DNA from: Nemertoderma westbladi
Taxonomy: Eukaryota > Xenacoelomorpha > Nemertodermatida > Nemertodermatidae
Reading direction: 5' to 3'
Assembly (NCBI GenBank): GCA_032718475.1
Contig: JAUCBJ010000648.1
Coordinates: forward strand, 124,001 to 188,000
DNA length: 64,000 bases
The number at the start of each line of letters is the position of its first letter. The stretch's first letter is position 1. Shown piece after piece: positions 45,352-55,390 of the stretch. A program made the translations under genes and the position numbers. The notes beneath the pieces were generated by a model. That model saw only the letters and a list, made by a program, of their open reading frames with translations, was not told the DNA's origin and did not search any database.

Positions 45352-46565
45352 TACGGAGCCCCTAAAGGGACATGGGTTTCCCCTTTTTTTTCTAAGTCCG
45401 GCCCAGGGATACTAAGTCCGGCCCGGAGATACTATCTCAGGCCCGGAGATACTAAGTCTGGCCCGGAGATACTATCTCAGGCCCGGAGATACTAAGTCTG
45501 GCCCGGAGATACTATCTCAGGCCCGGAGATACTAAGTCTGGCCCGGAGATACTATCTCAGGCCCGGAGATACTAAGTCTGGCCCGGAGATACTATCTCAG
45601 GCCCGGAGATACTATCTCAGGCCCTGAGATACTAAGTCCGGCCCGGAGATACTATCTCAGGCCCGGAGATACTATCTCAGGCCCTGAGATACTAAGTCCG
45701 GCCCGGAGATACTATCTCAGGCCTGGAGATACTAAGTCCGGCCCGGAGATACTATCTCAGGCCTGGAGATACTAAGTCCGGCCCGGAGATACTATCTCAG
45801 GCCCGGAGATACTAAGTCCGGCCCGGAGATACTATCTCAGGCCTGGAGATAAAATACAGAACAGGTTCATAGATGTTATAGCGCTGACACAGCAATCAAC
45901 AGAAACAAATTGCAGCCAATCAGCTAACTGGGTTAATTCCAGATCATTTCACATTTCAATTTGTAAGATATTTAATATGGAGACACAAGAGTATTGTTAG
46001 CACAATACAAAGTAATTACATATCTGGAGGGAGGCATGACCCCGTGCCTTTGAATAAAAGCCGACCTACCAACGGGCATTTACTTAATGATAATACCCTT
46101 CTACGGCTACAGAAATGAACTACCAATAATAAGAACATTCCATATTATTTGGAGGCAATGGCTGAATAGCCGCGTAAAGATAAACTGCAACAGAGGTGTA
46201 TGTAAACCGAAACAAATAGGCCACGGTCACTCACAAAGGCCTGAATGAGATGATATGAGTATGACAAGCAGCTTTGAAGTATTGGCTACCCCATAAACTA
46301 TAGTAACTGTATGAGATGGCAGAGTATCTCAGGGCCTGAGATAGTATCTCCGGGCCGGACTTAGTATCTCCGGGCCTTAGATAGTATCTCCGGGCCGGAC
46401 TTAGTATCTCCGGGCCTTAGATAGTATCTCCGGGCCGGACTTAGTATCTCCGGGCCTTAGATAGTATCTCCGGGCCGGACTTAGTATCTCCGGGCCTGAG
46501 ATAGTATCTCCGGGCCGGACTTAGAAAAAAAAGGGGGAAACCCATGTCCCTTTAGGGGCTCCGTA
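45352..46565. mobile_element. Foldback DNA element whose arms are 20-bp satellites
   Basis: Both ends start TACGGAGCCCCTAAAGGGAC (inverted), flanked by TAATAC. Inside each terminus lies an array of 20-bp units alternating TACTAAGTC(C/T)GGCCCGGAGA and TACTATCTCAGGCCCGGAGA: 45400-45850 on the left (about 22 units) and 46320-46524 on the right (about 10, inverted). A 460-bp unique core separates them. The arms could form a stem of about 200 bp or more. No transposase; superfamily unknown, although a 6-bp duplication narrows it. Confidence 0.88.
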
Positions 46566-46571
46566 TAATAC
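46566..46571. repeat. Right 6-bp target-site duplication
   Basis: TAATAC, as at 45346-45351. Confidence 0.7.
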
Positions 46572-46595
46572 ACATTCGCCTAGGCAAACAAATCA

Positions 46596-46802
46596 TTAGC
46601 ACAAATTTTTTACTGCGATGTGTGAAATGTTAACCTTATTAGGCAGGATTAGTAGTCTTGTGTAGCAACTATCCATTCGTTGTTCAAGTGATTTAGTCAG
46701 TGTCCAGGTCTCACCCCCGTATAAAAATACACTTTCCACTGTGGCTCGAAAGAATTCAGTCTTCAGGTGCCTGGAGAGATCTGATTTCCAGATGGTATCC
46801 AT
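46596..46802 (-). pseudogene. LINE post-RT C-terminal fragment
   Basis: MDTIWKSDLSRHLKTEFFRA ... ESVFLYGGETWTLTKSLEQR is the post-RT segment that follows the frameshifted RT. It ends in a stop soon after NISHIAVKNLC, well short of the usual C-terminus. Confidence 0.85.
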
Positions 46803-47047
46803 TTTTGATAGACCTACCCAAGTCTTTGCTTTCCTAACTTCTATGTCCTTTTTGCTACTCTCTATCCATGATCCAAGGTACTAGAAGTCGTCGACCTTCC
46901 TTAGTTGATTATTATCAATGGTTGTCAAGTTTCCATCAAAATTCGGTCTTGGTAGCATTTATATGCAATCCAACCTCCTTAGCAGCCCTATCCACTTTAT
47001 TTAGTAGCAACTGTGCATCTGCTAGCGTATTAGAGATCAGGGTGATG

Positions 47048-48907
47048 TCATCCGCAAAGTCGGTGTCTGTGACTAGTTGGACTACTTCCGCGTTCTAGAA
47101 ATGTGAATCCCAGATCTTCACCCTTTGTGGCCATCCTCATTGCGTGTCTGTGACTAGTTGGACTACTTCCGCGTTCTAGAAATGTGAATCCCAGATCTTC
47201 ACCCTTTGTGGCCATCCTCATTGCGTAATCCAGCACAATTACAAATAATAATGGTGCTAATGTGTCACCTTGCAGTACGCCAGCCAGGATTGAGAAAAAC
47301 TCAGTTTCACCATCTGGTGAGAGTACCTGCGCTTCTGTGTCACAATATAACAATCCAATGCCAGCAACAATTACTTCTGGTATTCCATAAGCTATTAGGA
47401 TTTCAAGCATTTTACCTCTATGGATAGAGTCGAATGCCTTCTTGAGGTCCACAAAAGTCATGACTGCGGGGAGATTCTTTAACTTAATTCCTTCAATCAG
47501 TCTCCGTAGTGCAAGTATCTGAGCTATTGTTGATCTATTTGGTAGAAATCCGTTTTGGCTCTTACGCAGTAGTTTCTCTATGTGAGGCCTAATACTATAT
47601 AGAATCATTTTATTGTATATTTTGGGAGCTACCACAAGCAGACAGATCCCACGATAGTTTGTTGGTATGCCGAGGTCTCCTGTCTTGGGGAGAGGCTTTA
47701 GTTGACCTTTAGTCCAAATTGGTGATGGCTTTTCCTCTTTTAACATCCGGTTGCAAACATTCAATAATGGTCTGTTTAGCACTCCGGTTTTCCATACCTC
47801 CGCTGGGATTTCATCGAATCCACTCGCTTTATTATTGGACATGCTTTTAATGCTTCTTTGGAGTTCGGCAGGTGTGAAGTCCCCTGTTTCTATAGGTAGT
47901 GTCTTGTCATATATTTTCATTGTAGGGCTGACCTCGATGTTTGGTGGCTGCCCAAGCAAGTGGCTGAAGTGATTTTTCCACTTCCCAACACGTTCTTCAG
48001 GACTATCGGCTTTGAGGCGCCCCTTTGCACAACTTTTCCGACCAGATACCTCATTTACAGTTTGCCAGGTAAGTCTTGATTGTTGCTGTATGTGAGCAGT
48101 TGTAATTGCTTCAGTTTTATCCTGTATGTACTTTTCCTGACTGATGTTGTTAGCCAATTTAAGATCGTCCTTAGCTTTCTCAACCTTGTTAATGTTTTCG
48201 GTTGTTAGTTGTTCGGTTTTAACTTTGTAGGCTATCTTAAGATCTTCTCTCTTACAAGTAACCTCAGAGTTTTGCCATGGCACATACTGTTTTCGCTTGG
48301 GTTTCTGGGGGATATGCCTCTTAGCTGATTCCTTGTGGGCTGTTATTATATTCTGGTATATTGAATCGGTGGATTGGTCTTCATCCATTGACTGAAGTGC
48401 TTCAAAGCGGTTTTGAACTTCTACTGTATAAGCATCCTTTACAGCATTGTCAGTTCTGAGTTTCTCCCAGTCATAGTTGATTTGCTTGCTTGTCCTGGGT
48501 TTGCTGGCTCTCAAACTGAGTCTGATCTCTGCAGTCACAATTCTGTGGTCCGAACCAATTAGGTTGAACGAGCTGTATGCCTCGCAGTTGATCATGCTGT
48601 TTCTCCACTTTTTGTTTATAAGGATGTAATCCAGTTGTGCTTTGGTTCCATTAGGGTATTGAAAGGTCCATAGCTTTCCCTTACTCTTTTCGAATATGTT
48701 GTTTGTTGGTATCAATTCACATTCTTCCATTAGGTCTAAAAGTAAGTACCCATTTCTGTTAGAACTTGTGTTATAGGTGTAACCCTTGATGTTTTCTGGG
48801 CCAATTTTCGCCTTCAGGTCACCAGCAATGACTTTAACATTGTGTTTAGGAATGTCCTTAATAAGTCCAGCCAGTTCTTCATAAAACTTGACTGCTTGTT
48901 CTGGCTC
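47048..48907 (-). pseudogene. LINE endonuclease-reverse transcriptase with frameshift and internal duplication
   Basis: The open frame extends upstream of the first ATG (48730) to 48907, covering part of the EEP endonuclease (GDLKAKIG). Within the ATG-initiated 560 codons are the endonuclease C-terminal SDHR (residues 60-63), a long linker, then RT motifs NNKASGFDEIPAEVWK, LRKSQNGFLPNRST, VDLKKAFDSIH and GVLQGDTLAPLLF. An 81-bp exact tandem duplication (47063-47143 and 47144-47224) repeats 27 residues just before the catalytic motif. The catalytic FADD (TDTDFADDITLIS, near 47060-47022) is in a different frame, so a frameshift separates it. Non-functional. Confidence 0.9.
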
Positions 48908-49325
48908 ATTTAAAAAATGTTCCAGAATATGGTTTATTTATTTAATAGAATAAAATAGCCTCGCGTCGTTGCAAAACCATGCAACATTTGAATGCTCATA
49001 TCTCAGCTATTTTTCAACGAAATTCAAATTGTGTTATTTGAAATCCTTGCAGGGCCAGCTTTACATTGGTACCAACAAACCGCTATAAGGTAGAAGAATA
49101 ACTGCGGTGTAACTAGTGTGATATCGCTGGAGACACTTTTTTTAAACGCTTGTAGCTAAAGATTGAAAGCAAAAATAAAAATTCTGGCTCACCCAGTCAG
49201 TGGTCGGGAGGTGAAACTATCTATGTTTAAAATTTCATGCAATCTCATTACGATTTATAGAAAAATTAGGGGGGGGGGGGGGGTGTCACTGAATTACGAC
49301 GCTATATTCTGGGACATGATGTAAT
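48908..49325. repeat. Dispersed repeat family R, copy 2, with G15
   Basis: Inverted relative to 32845-33390 and in the same sense as 33405-33515. Starts CATTTAAAAAATGTTCCAGA and ends with the G15 tract and GTGTCACTGAATTACGACGC. It abuts the LINE fragment exactly at 48907/48908, so either the LINE was cut by this insertion or it inserted here. Confidence 0.88.
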
Positions 49326-49964
49326 GTACATATACAAGCCTCCTATGAAAGTTTGTGAAATCTTCATTAAGTCTACCCAACAGCCGTTGGTATCCCGCTG
49401 GCACCCTGGTTCAGTTTTCTGGTTTTGTTAGTTTAATCGACAGCTGTTGTAACTTGTAAACGTCCTAGATATGCAAAACCTACTAAGCATTTACATTACA
49501 ATTGACCTTAGCGTGAGTTGATGACAGTATTATAACGATGACAATTAGGCCCTATAGATACATACGATATATAAATGATGTACTGCTTGACATTACACTA
49601 ACTGACTGAATAGAGATAGAACTATAATAATATAATAATAATGTAGTACGTAACTCAAATTAACAATAAGTAGTGAAATGTTGTTCAGCTGTAAAAGTGT
49701 AGTTGTGGGTATTTAATTTCGCGTTACATAATGTTAATAATATGCTAATATTTCGAATATAGCACATCGAATCGTTCCCAACTTTTTTATTCAACAACTA
49801 GATACTAATTGATAAATAATACCGTACGCGTACCTGCTTGAGTTTTTGAGATATTGGATGGTTATACATACACACATACACATATATATACATAACCACA
49901 TCGTGGTTTTGAACGGCTCAACTCTTGACTAGAACTATCCTGGCCTATTAATAGGCAGGTTCGT
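49326..49964. other. No supported gene
   Basis: AT-rich. GAGTTTTTGAGATATTGGAT at 49840-49859 recurs at 50769-50788. Confidence 0.45.
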
Positions 49965-50445
49965 TACTAGAAAGCCAGCAAGCTGGTTTAAACGTTCCTG
50001 CCCCTCAAACCAGTACCCTGCGAAAATGAAAACACGAAAATTGCCATCAACTCAACGATAGAAACACCAGCTGCTGGTACTCATGAGGGCCTAGTAAGCT
50101 ACAACTCTTGATTGAATGGATAGGCCCAAACTGCACAGAAGTATAGTACTAGCTAAATTTATTACTATCTCACTCGATCCCAGACAGTAATCAAACATCA
50201 ACTGTAAGTTTGTATAATGTATTTCCCCGCCAGCTGAATAGCTCTTCCCAGTGAATCCTATGGGAATATCTATAAGGTTATACTACTCAGTTCTATGTTA
50301 GGTGGGAGGCCACCTGATTGAATTGTAAGCACTGGGCCTTTCAAATGTTTTCTAGGTTGATAATAATGAATGAGGAGGGAACCACCTAACACTACGTTTG
50401 TCTATGAACAGTCTCCTTACAGCCAGCTGGCTGGCTTTTCTAGTA
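49965..50445. mobile_element. MITE-like element, family M, copy 2
   Basis: TIRs TACTAGAAAGCCAGCAAGCT and the inverted CCAGCTGGCTGGCTTTTCTA (one insertion, one mismatch) enclose about 440 bp without coding capacity. Shares termini with 31528-31795. A TA target duplication is possible but cannot be separated from the terminus. Confidence 0.72.
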
Positions 50446-51640
50446 ATAATTATATTCTTCTGCAACCAATAATTTACTTTTTTAGACGAATTTTTTTGCC
50501 GGACTAACATATTTTGGCAACGTTCTGTGCGAGATTGGCGATATTTGAAAAGATTCGGAGGTTCAAATATGTTGCTCACTGACTGAATAGCCCAAATAAA
50601 AAAGTTTGTGCATACTCGACGAGTTGAAATAGGTAAAATTTAACTTTAAATTTTCAAAACCGCTATTTTTTAGTGACCCCGTGATCGAAACGCCACAAAA
50701 ATATACAGTCTTGTGCGCAACCAAAATTCATGTAGAGTTTGTTATTAAAAATTTTGCGTACCTGGTTGAGTTTTTGAGATATTGGATGCGCGAAACAAAT
50801 GACGGGGCACCAGGCATTTAAAGCACTGCGTGGAGTTGGGAGTGTTAGTCTGTAACGAATGAACTTCTCAGGTCGCTATATTGTTGGCAGTGTAGACTTC
50901 TCAGTGGCTATATTGTTGGCAGTACAAAATGTTCTTCGTCTACGATAGCGCCTGCGGGGCAGTGTTTGCATACACGTTCTTCTTTGGGATGGGGATTCAA
51001 ACATGCGCCCCTGTTCATGGGTTAGTGTTCAATGGCTAAGTTGTGTGAAGATGTACGCAGGCGTGAGTAAGCGTGTAGATCACTCTGACTATATGCACAA
51101 TCATAGATATTTGGCCGTATCAGTGCGGGGTTGATTAAGATCTATGTCTGATACTTGGATTTACCCTTAGCTGCTTTGTCCCGAACTGTTGCTCTTAACT
51201 TGGTCATTTCATCTTCCAAAATGGTCGATTGATCTAGTTCTGTACATTTTCGGATATGTTAGCTTAACGGGGTATTCTTTGTGTCATATTCATAGATGGC
51301 TTTATACAATGGGCTACTCTCATTGTCTTCTTTGTGATAAATCTCTTGGCGAAATTTGTAGTCCGCTGCAAAACCAATGCTGATAGAGATGGGCGGTTTA
51401 ATCCGAAATAAACAAGTTCGTTTGGCGTTCTAACTTTAACACCAAGAAGTATTTTAAGTGCTCTTCTATACTTAATTTATACAGTTTTAATATTAATATT
51501 GCCCCATGTTTCAACGTTCAATGCACTCCATTGATCAAGCAGGCAGGCGTCTAGAACACCACTCATACATCATCACATGTTCATCATTTTCTTCCTTTGT
51601 CAGTGCCGTTGTAGTATGCTTATTGGGACATACTCATGGG
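50446..51640. other. No supported gene
   Basis: Mixed sequence with short frames on both strands, none protein-like. Nothing recognisable. Confidence 0.45.
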
Positions 51641-51775
51641 CGTTCCAGCTCCGGGTACCCCCCGATCGCAATATTCGCTCCTCCTTGTCACTTGTCGTTT
51701 TCCCGGGTACTCTCCGTTCGCCGTATAAATAAGCAAGCAAGTATACACGTTTGTGGGGCCTTCGCGCAGCATGAG
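51641..51775. repeat. Fragments of families T and S
   Basis: TCCGTTCGCCGTATAAATAA is the inverse of 43840-43865 (family T right end). GTGGGGCCTTCGCGCAGCA at 51753-51771 is the inverse of the family S 3' terminus. This suggests that S and T are neighbouring parts of one larger composite repeat. Confidence 0.7.
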
Positions 51776-52619
51776 TCTCAGTTATCAGATACAGATAAAT
51801 ATTGAGCAATTCTATCACAAAATCGGTATTTAAGAAGTTTCACTAAACCGCAAATAAAAATAAATCAAAGAAGAGAGGAAAGCCCCCCCTTCAGCCCCCC
51901 TCTTAATCTGCACCACCACCCAAAGCCAAAGGCGCACAGAGGATTGATGAAAGGCAGTTCTGCAGTTATCAACAGGAAATTTGTGTTTTAAATTTTAGGC
52001 GACCCAAAAGAGGCGACCCAATTTGTAAAAATTATTAAAATTTACCTTATGCCGATAGTATAGATACTGACATATTAATTTATCATGTCAACACCTCAAC
52101 GAAATTATTTAGCTAATTATTCTAAAGAATCACGATTTATACTCAAGCAATCATTTTCCGAGATAAATAATAAGTGAGCTGGCTTATTAGTCTGGCACCT
52201 TACACTAGTTTAGTGCCTATCTCCTATAGATAATTACCCGTTGCCAAGTAGTAATGGTGAGATGATTGGACTGGTTCCCAACTATAGGCAATAGCAAGCA
52301 TGCCAAATAATGAGGGAGCTGGAAGTATAGAGTGAACGGGACATTTTAATAACTTAATTACGTTTAGATCAATTAAAAACACATTTCTTAAAGCATATCA
52401 CTTGAACTAATTAAAAACTATAATGGAATGGGGTATGGGAATTACAGCTGTATAGTTTTTAAGTATAATTATTTATATCTTATACCGGTACTATAAAATA
52501 ATTAATTTCCATTAAAAGGCAGGTTGAAAATGCTGTTTTACCCTAATCGACTTAATTAACAGTTGTTACGTAATTAACTAAATTTATCTTACCTTCTCGA
52601 AGGCCACAACCAAATTCAA
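51776..52619. other. No recognisable feature
   Basis: AT-rich, no ORF or obvious repeat. Confidence 0.4.
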
Positions 52620-52800
52620 CCTGAAAAATTTCTAAACTTTTGGTAGACTACATGTGTACCAAGTTTGGATAGATTTCATCGAGATGTGGCCGAGTTATTA
52701 ACGTTTAAAATAGGACACGACAGAACAACAGACACACCGATTGAGTTAGTGGTACCCGTATGCTAAGCTCGCTTACTTTCGTGGCTCGCCCCACAGTGCT
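52620..52800. repeat. Repeat family U, copy 1
   Basis: ACATGTGTACCAAG...TGG(A/T)TAGATTTCAT, then GATTGAGTTAGTGGTACCCG and CTTTCGTGGCTCGCCCCAC. Related to 61440-61745. Its end is the reverse complement of the family S start, so U and S share a terminal sequence in opposite orientation. Confidence 0.8.
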
Positions 52801-52965
52801 GCAATGCTTGTACCGGTGACTGTACCCGGGCGCGGGGCGACGTTTTAAACTTTAACCCTTTAAATTAATTACATTACAAGATGTCAAATTCGTCTGCTAA
52901 AATATTTGCTGTTTAAATCTCCATCTATTTAAATAACTCGTTGTCATTCGCCAAATTAAATTTAT

Positions 52966-54283
52966 GTGGGGCGAGCCACGAAGTTGGCGGAGCCTTAGCG
53001 AATTGACACTGTTAGGGGGTGGGTCAATTTATGCAAATAGTTGTCGTCGTCGTCGTTGTCGTCGTCGTCGTCGTCGTTGTCATCGTCGTTGTCGTCGTCG
53101 TCGTCGTCGTCGTTACGATTTTGACATGCTAATAACTTTGTCGGATTTAAAGCTGCCAAGTTGAAAATTTGTAGGTATCAATATGAGCAAAAGTTGAGAT
53201 TTTTGAGAGACTTTCAGACACCATCAGTGCAATGGTCTCCCGCTAGAGGGCCACATGTCTAAACATTAAATTCCCTCCCATTTCTTTGCTTTTAATCCGT
53301 TTAAGCTGAAACTTGGCAGATATGTATTAGACCATTAGCTGTGACTTTCAAAGGAGGCGAATCCATCTGCAGTTCTCCAGTCTGCCGCTAGAGGGCCAAA
53401 GGTCTGAAAGTGAAATCGTTGTCGTCGTTACGATTTTGACATGCTAATAACTTTGTCGGATTTAAAGCTGCCAAGTTGAAAATTTGTAGGTATCAATATG
53501 AGCTAAAGTTGAGATTTTTGAGAGACTTTCAGACACCATCAGTGCAATGGTCTCCCGCTAGAGGGCCACATGTCTAAACATTAAATGCCCTCCCATTTCT
53601 TTGCTTTTAATCCGTTTAAGATGAAACTTGGCAGATATGTATTAGACCATTAGCTGTGACTTTCAAAGGAGGCGAATCCATCTGCAGTTCTCCAGTCTGC
53701 CGCTAGAGGGCCAAATGTCTGAAAGTGAAATCGTTGTCGTCGTTATGATATTGACATGCTTATAACTTTGTCGAATTTAAAGCTGCCAAGTTGAAAATTT
53801 GTTTTGTTGAAAATCAGTTCAACAGTCACCCGCTATAGGACTACTTTATGCCTGAAAGTGAATAGATTCTCCCGTCTCATTGATTTTAATCAGTTTAAGC
53901 TGAATCTTGCCATATATTCTGGACCACATGCTGCGTCTTTGTGGGGGGGGGGGGGGGGGGGGAGATTTAATCGGTCTGCCGCTATACGACGAAATTTCTG
54001 AAAGTGAGATCCGTCTCTCATTTCGTTATCCGTTATTCAAGATGAAACTTGGCCGATGTACGTATGTACTATTCATCCATAGGCTGTGTCTTTGTGGGGC
54101 TGGAGACCCTAATCCATCTTCAGTTCTCACTATACCGCTAGAGTCAGAAATGTCTGAATAGAAATGAAAGAGGTAAAAAGTGATTAGGCGAAATCTGCTT
54201 AAAATTTGCTAATACAGTAATACTTTCGAATTAGTACTTAAATTAAATTTAAGTCACGTGCTGCGCGAAGGCCCCACTTCGTG
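52966..54283. repeat. Interspersed repeat family S, copy 2, with CTCF-like motifs
   Basis: Same layout as copy 1 but with three 315-bp units (CGTTA marker at 53111, 53426, 53741). CCGCTAGAGGGCC occurs at 53240, 53395, 53555 and 53700, with decayed versions at 53829 and 54135. (GTC)n lies at 53041-53115, ATGCAAAT at 53031 and G20 at 53943-53962. The end GCGCGAAGGCCCCACTTCGT is at about 54263-54282. Confidence 0.9.
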
Positions 54284-54779
54284 TATTACTAAGTACATAT
54301 ATATATATAGACCTACAGTATAAACAAAAAATGTTAAAAAATCGCAGCTAATCGCTGCCCCAACTAATTACCATAAATCTATCGCTAAATTAGCACTCCT
54401 AATACATAGTCCCTACCCTTCCTATTTTCTCTTCTATCTACTTTCTACTCTACCTTACCTACATTATCTATCTACAGTATCTATATGCCATCTTCTTCTT
54501 CACCTCTCTATTCTGCATCTGCAACACCCTACAGTATACTATTACTTCAAACTACTACTCACTACGTCCAATCTATCAAATGTTACATATATTTACATTT
54601 TATATAATTCCATCCTCCTGGTGAGCAGCCGTTTACTAGCCCTGCTATTTGGCTGTTCTCCAGTACCCATTTATATAGAACCTACCATATATAGTATGTA
54701 CTCATGTTAATTTCTATTTTATACTGAGTTATTGTTGTGATTTTGAATTATTATTTGAAGGGTAAAAATAAACATTTAA
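54284..54779. other. Pyrimidine-rich spacer
   Basis: A run of CTAC/CTAT/CTTC-type words from 54405 to 54570 without clear periodicity; no gene. Confidence 0.5.
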
Positions 54780-55045
54780 ATACAATTGAAATACAATACA
54801 AGACTGCTGCTGTACTCGTGTACTGTAGTAGTATTAGGTATCTGAATGTTGATATCAATGGGATACCGAGGCGTACAGTGACGTCACGACCAATCACAGA
54901 TCGTTTTCAAATTTTGAATAATTTTTAAACTGAAAACACCAATTCCTCGGCTATTTTAGCATCTTATTGAATTCTGTAAACGCCATTGTGTTTCTGTGAT
55001 ATTATTGCATCTAATTAATATGGTTTTGAATTTGAGTCGTGAACC
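54780..55045. repeat. Repeat family T, copy 2 (inverted, uninterrupted)
   Basis: Reverse complement of 42330-42545 plus 43768-43820, without the 1.2-kb transposon. It provides the empty-site comparison for the insertion at 42564. Confidence 0.82.
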
Positions 55046-55195
55046 CCATTGGTGTTTTGGGTGAATGGGTGGTTTCATATTATTATAACTTTCGTTGGGC
55101 ACAGCTTTGTAAATTCGGCAATGACGTCCAGGTGGGATCGAACTGGTGACCTGTAGGTTGGAAGTATAACCCCGCTTAGAAGATAAGTTTTGTTA
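55046..55195 (-). ncRNA. tRNA-derived SINE-like sequence
   Basis: On the minus strand an A-box-like TAAGCGGGGTTAT is followed by CTTCCAACC (anticodon-loop-like, TCC as in tRNA-Gly) and the B box AGTTCGATCCCACC at 55144-55131, then a body (GGACGTCATTGCCGAAT...). Typical of a tRNA-headed SINE. No target-site duplication located. Confidence 0.55.
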
Positions 55196-55390
55196 ATAAG
55201 AGTCCTATATTGTAACAGCCAAAATCCTAATAAAAACTATCAAATGACTTGACCAATGAGCAATGTCCATTACTTGGGAAACTAAATTGGTAACTATGTA
55301 GAAGTGCACTAGTGGGTTCAGTCAATCGATAGCCATTGGACTAAAGTTTGTCAAAATTTGTGGAAAACTCAAATAAAAAACATTCAAAAT

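Larger units (their letters stand above)
46590..48907 (-). mobile_element. LINE remnant, minus strand, 5' truncated
   Basis: Coding similarity runs from an endonuclease fragment (EPEQAVKFYEELAGLIKDIP, ending at 48907 where family R begins) through RT to a post-RT fragment at 46802-46596. It is a different subfamily from the 26965 and 37110 copies, though the RT region is related. The 3' end is cut near the foldback element. No target-site duplication seen. Confidence 0.88.

Noticed and set aside
39976-53164. Arginine-rich ORFs (39976-40173 and 52964-53164) as arginine-rich peptides
   Set aside because: They are translations of a (GTC)n tract inside an interspersed repeat; the two copies differ by indels in the tract and no conserved protein context is seen.
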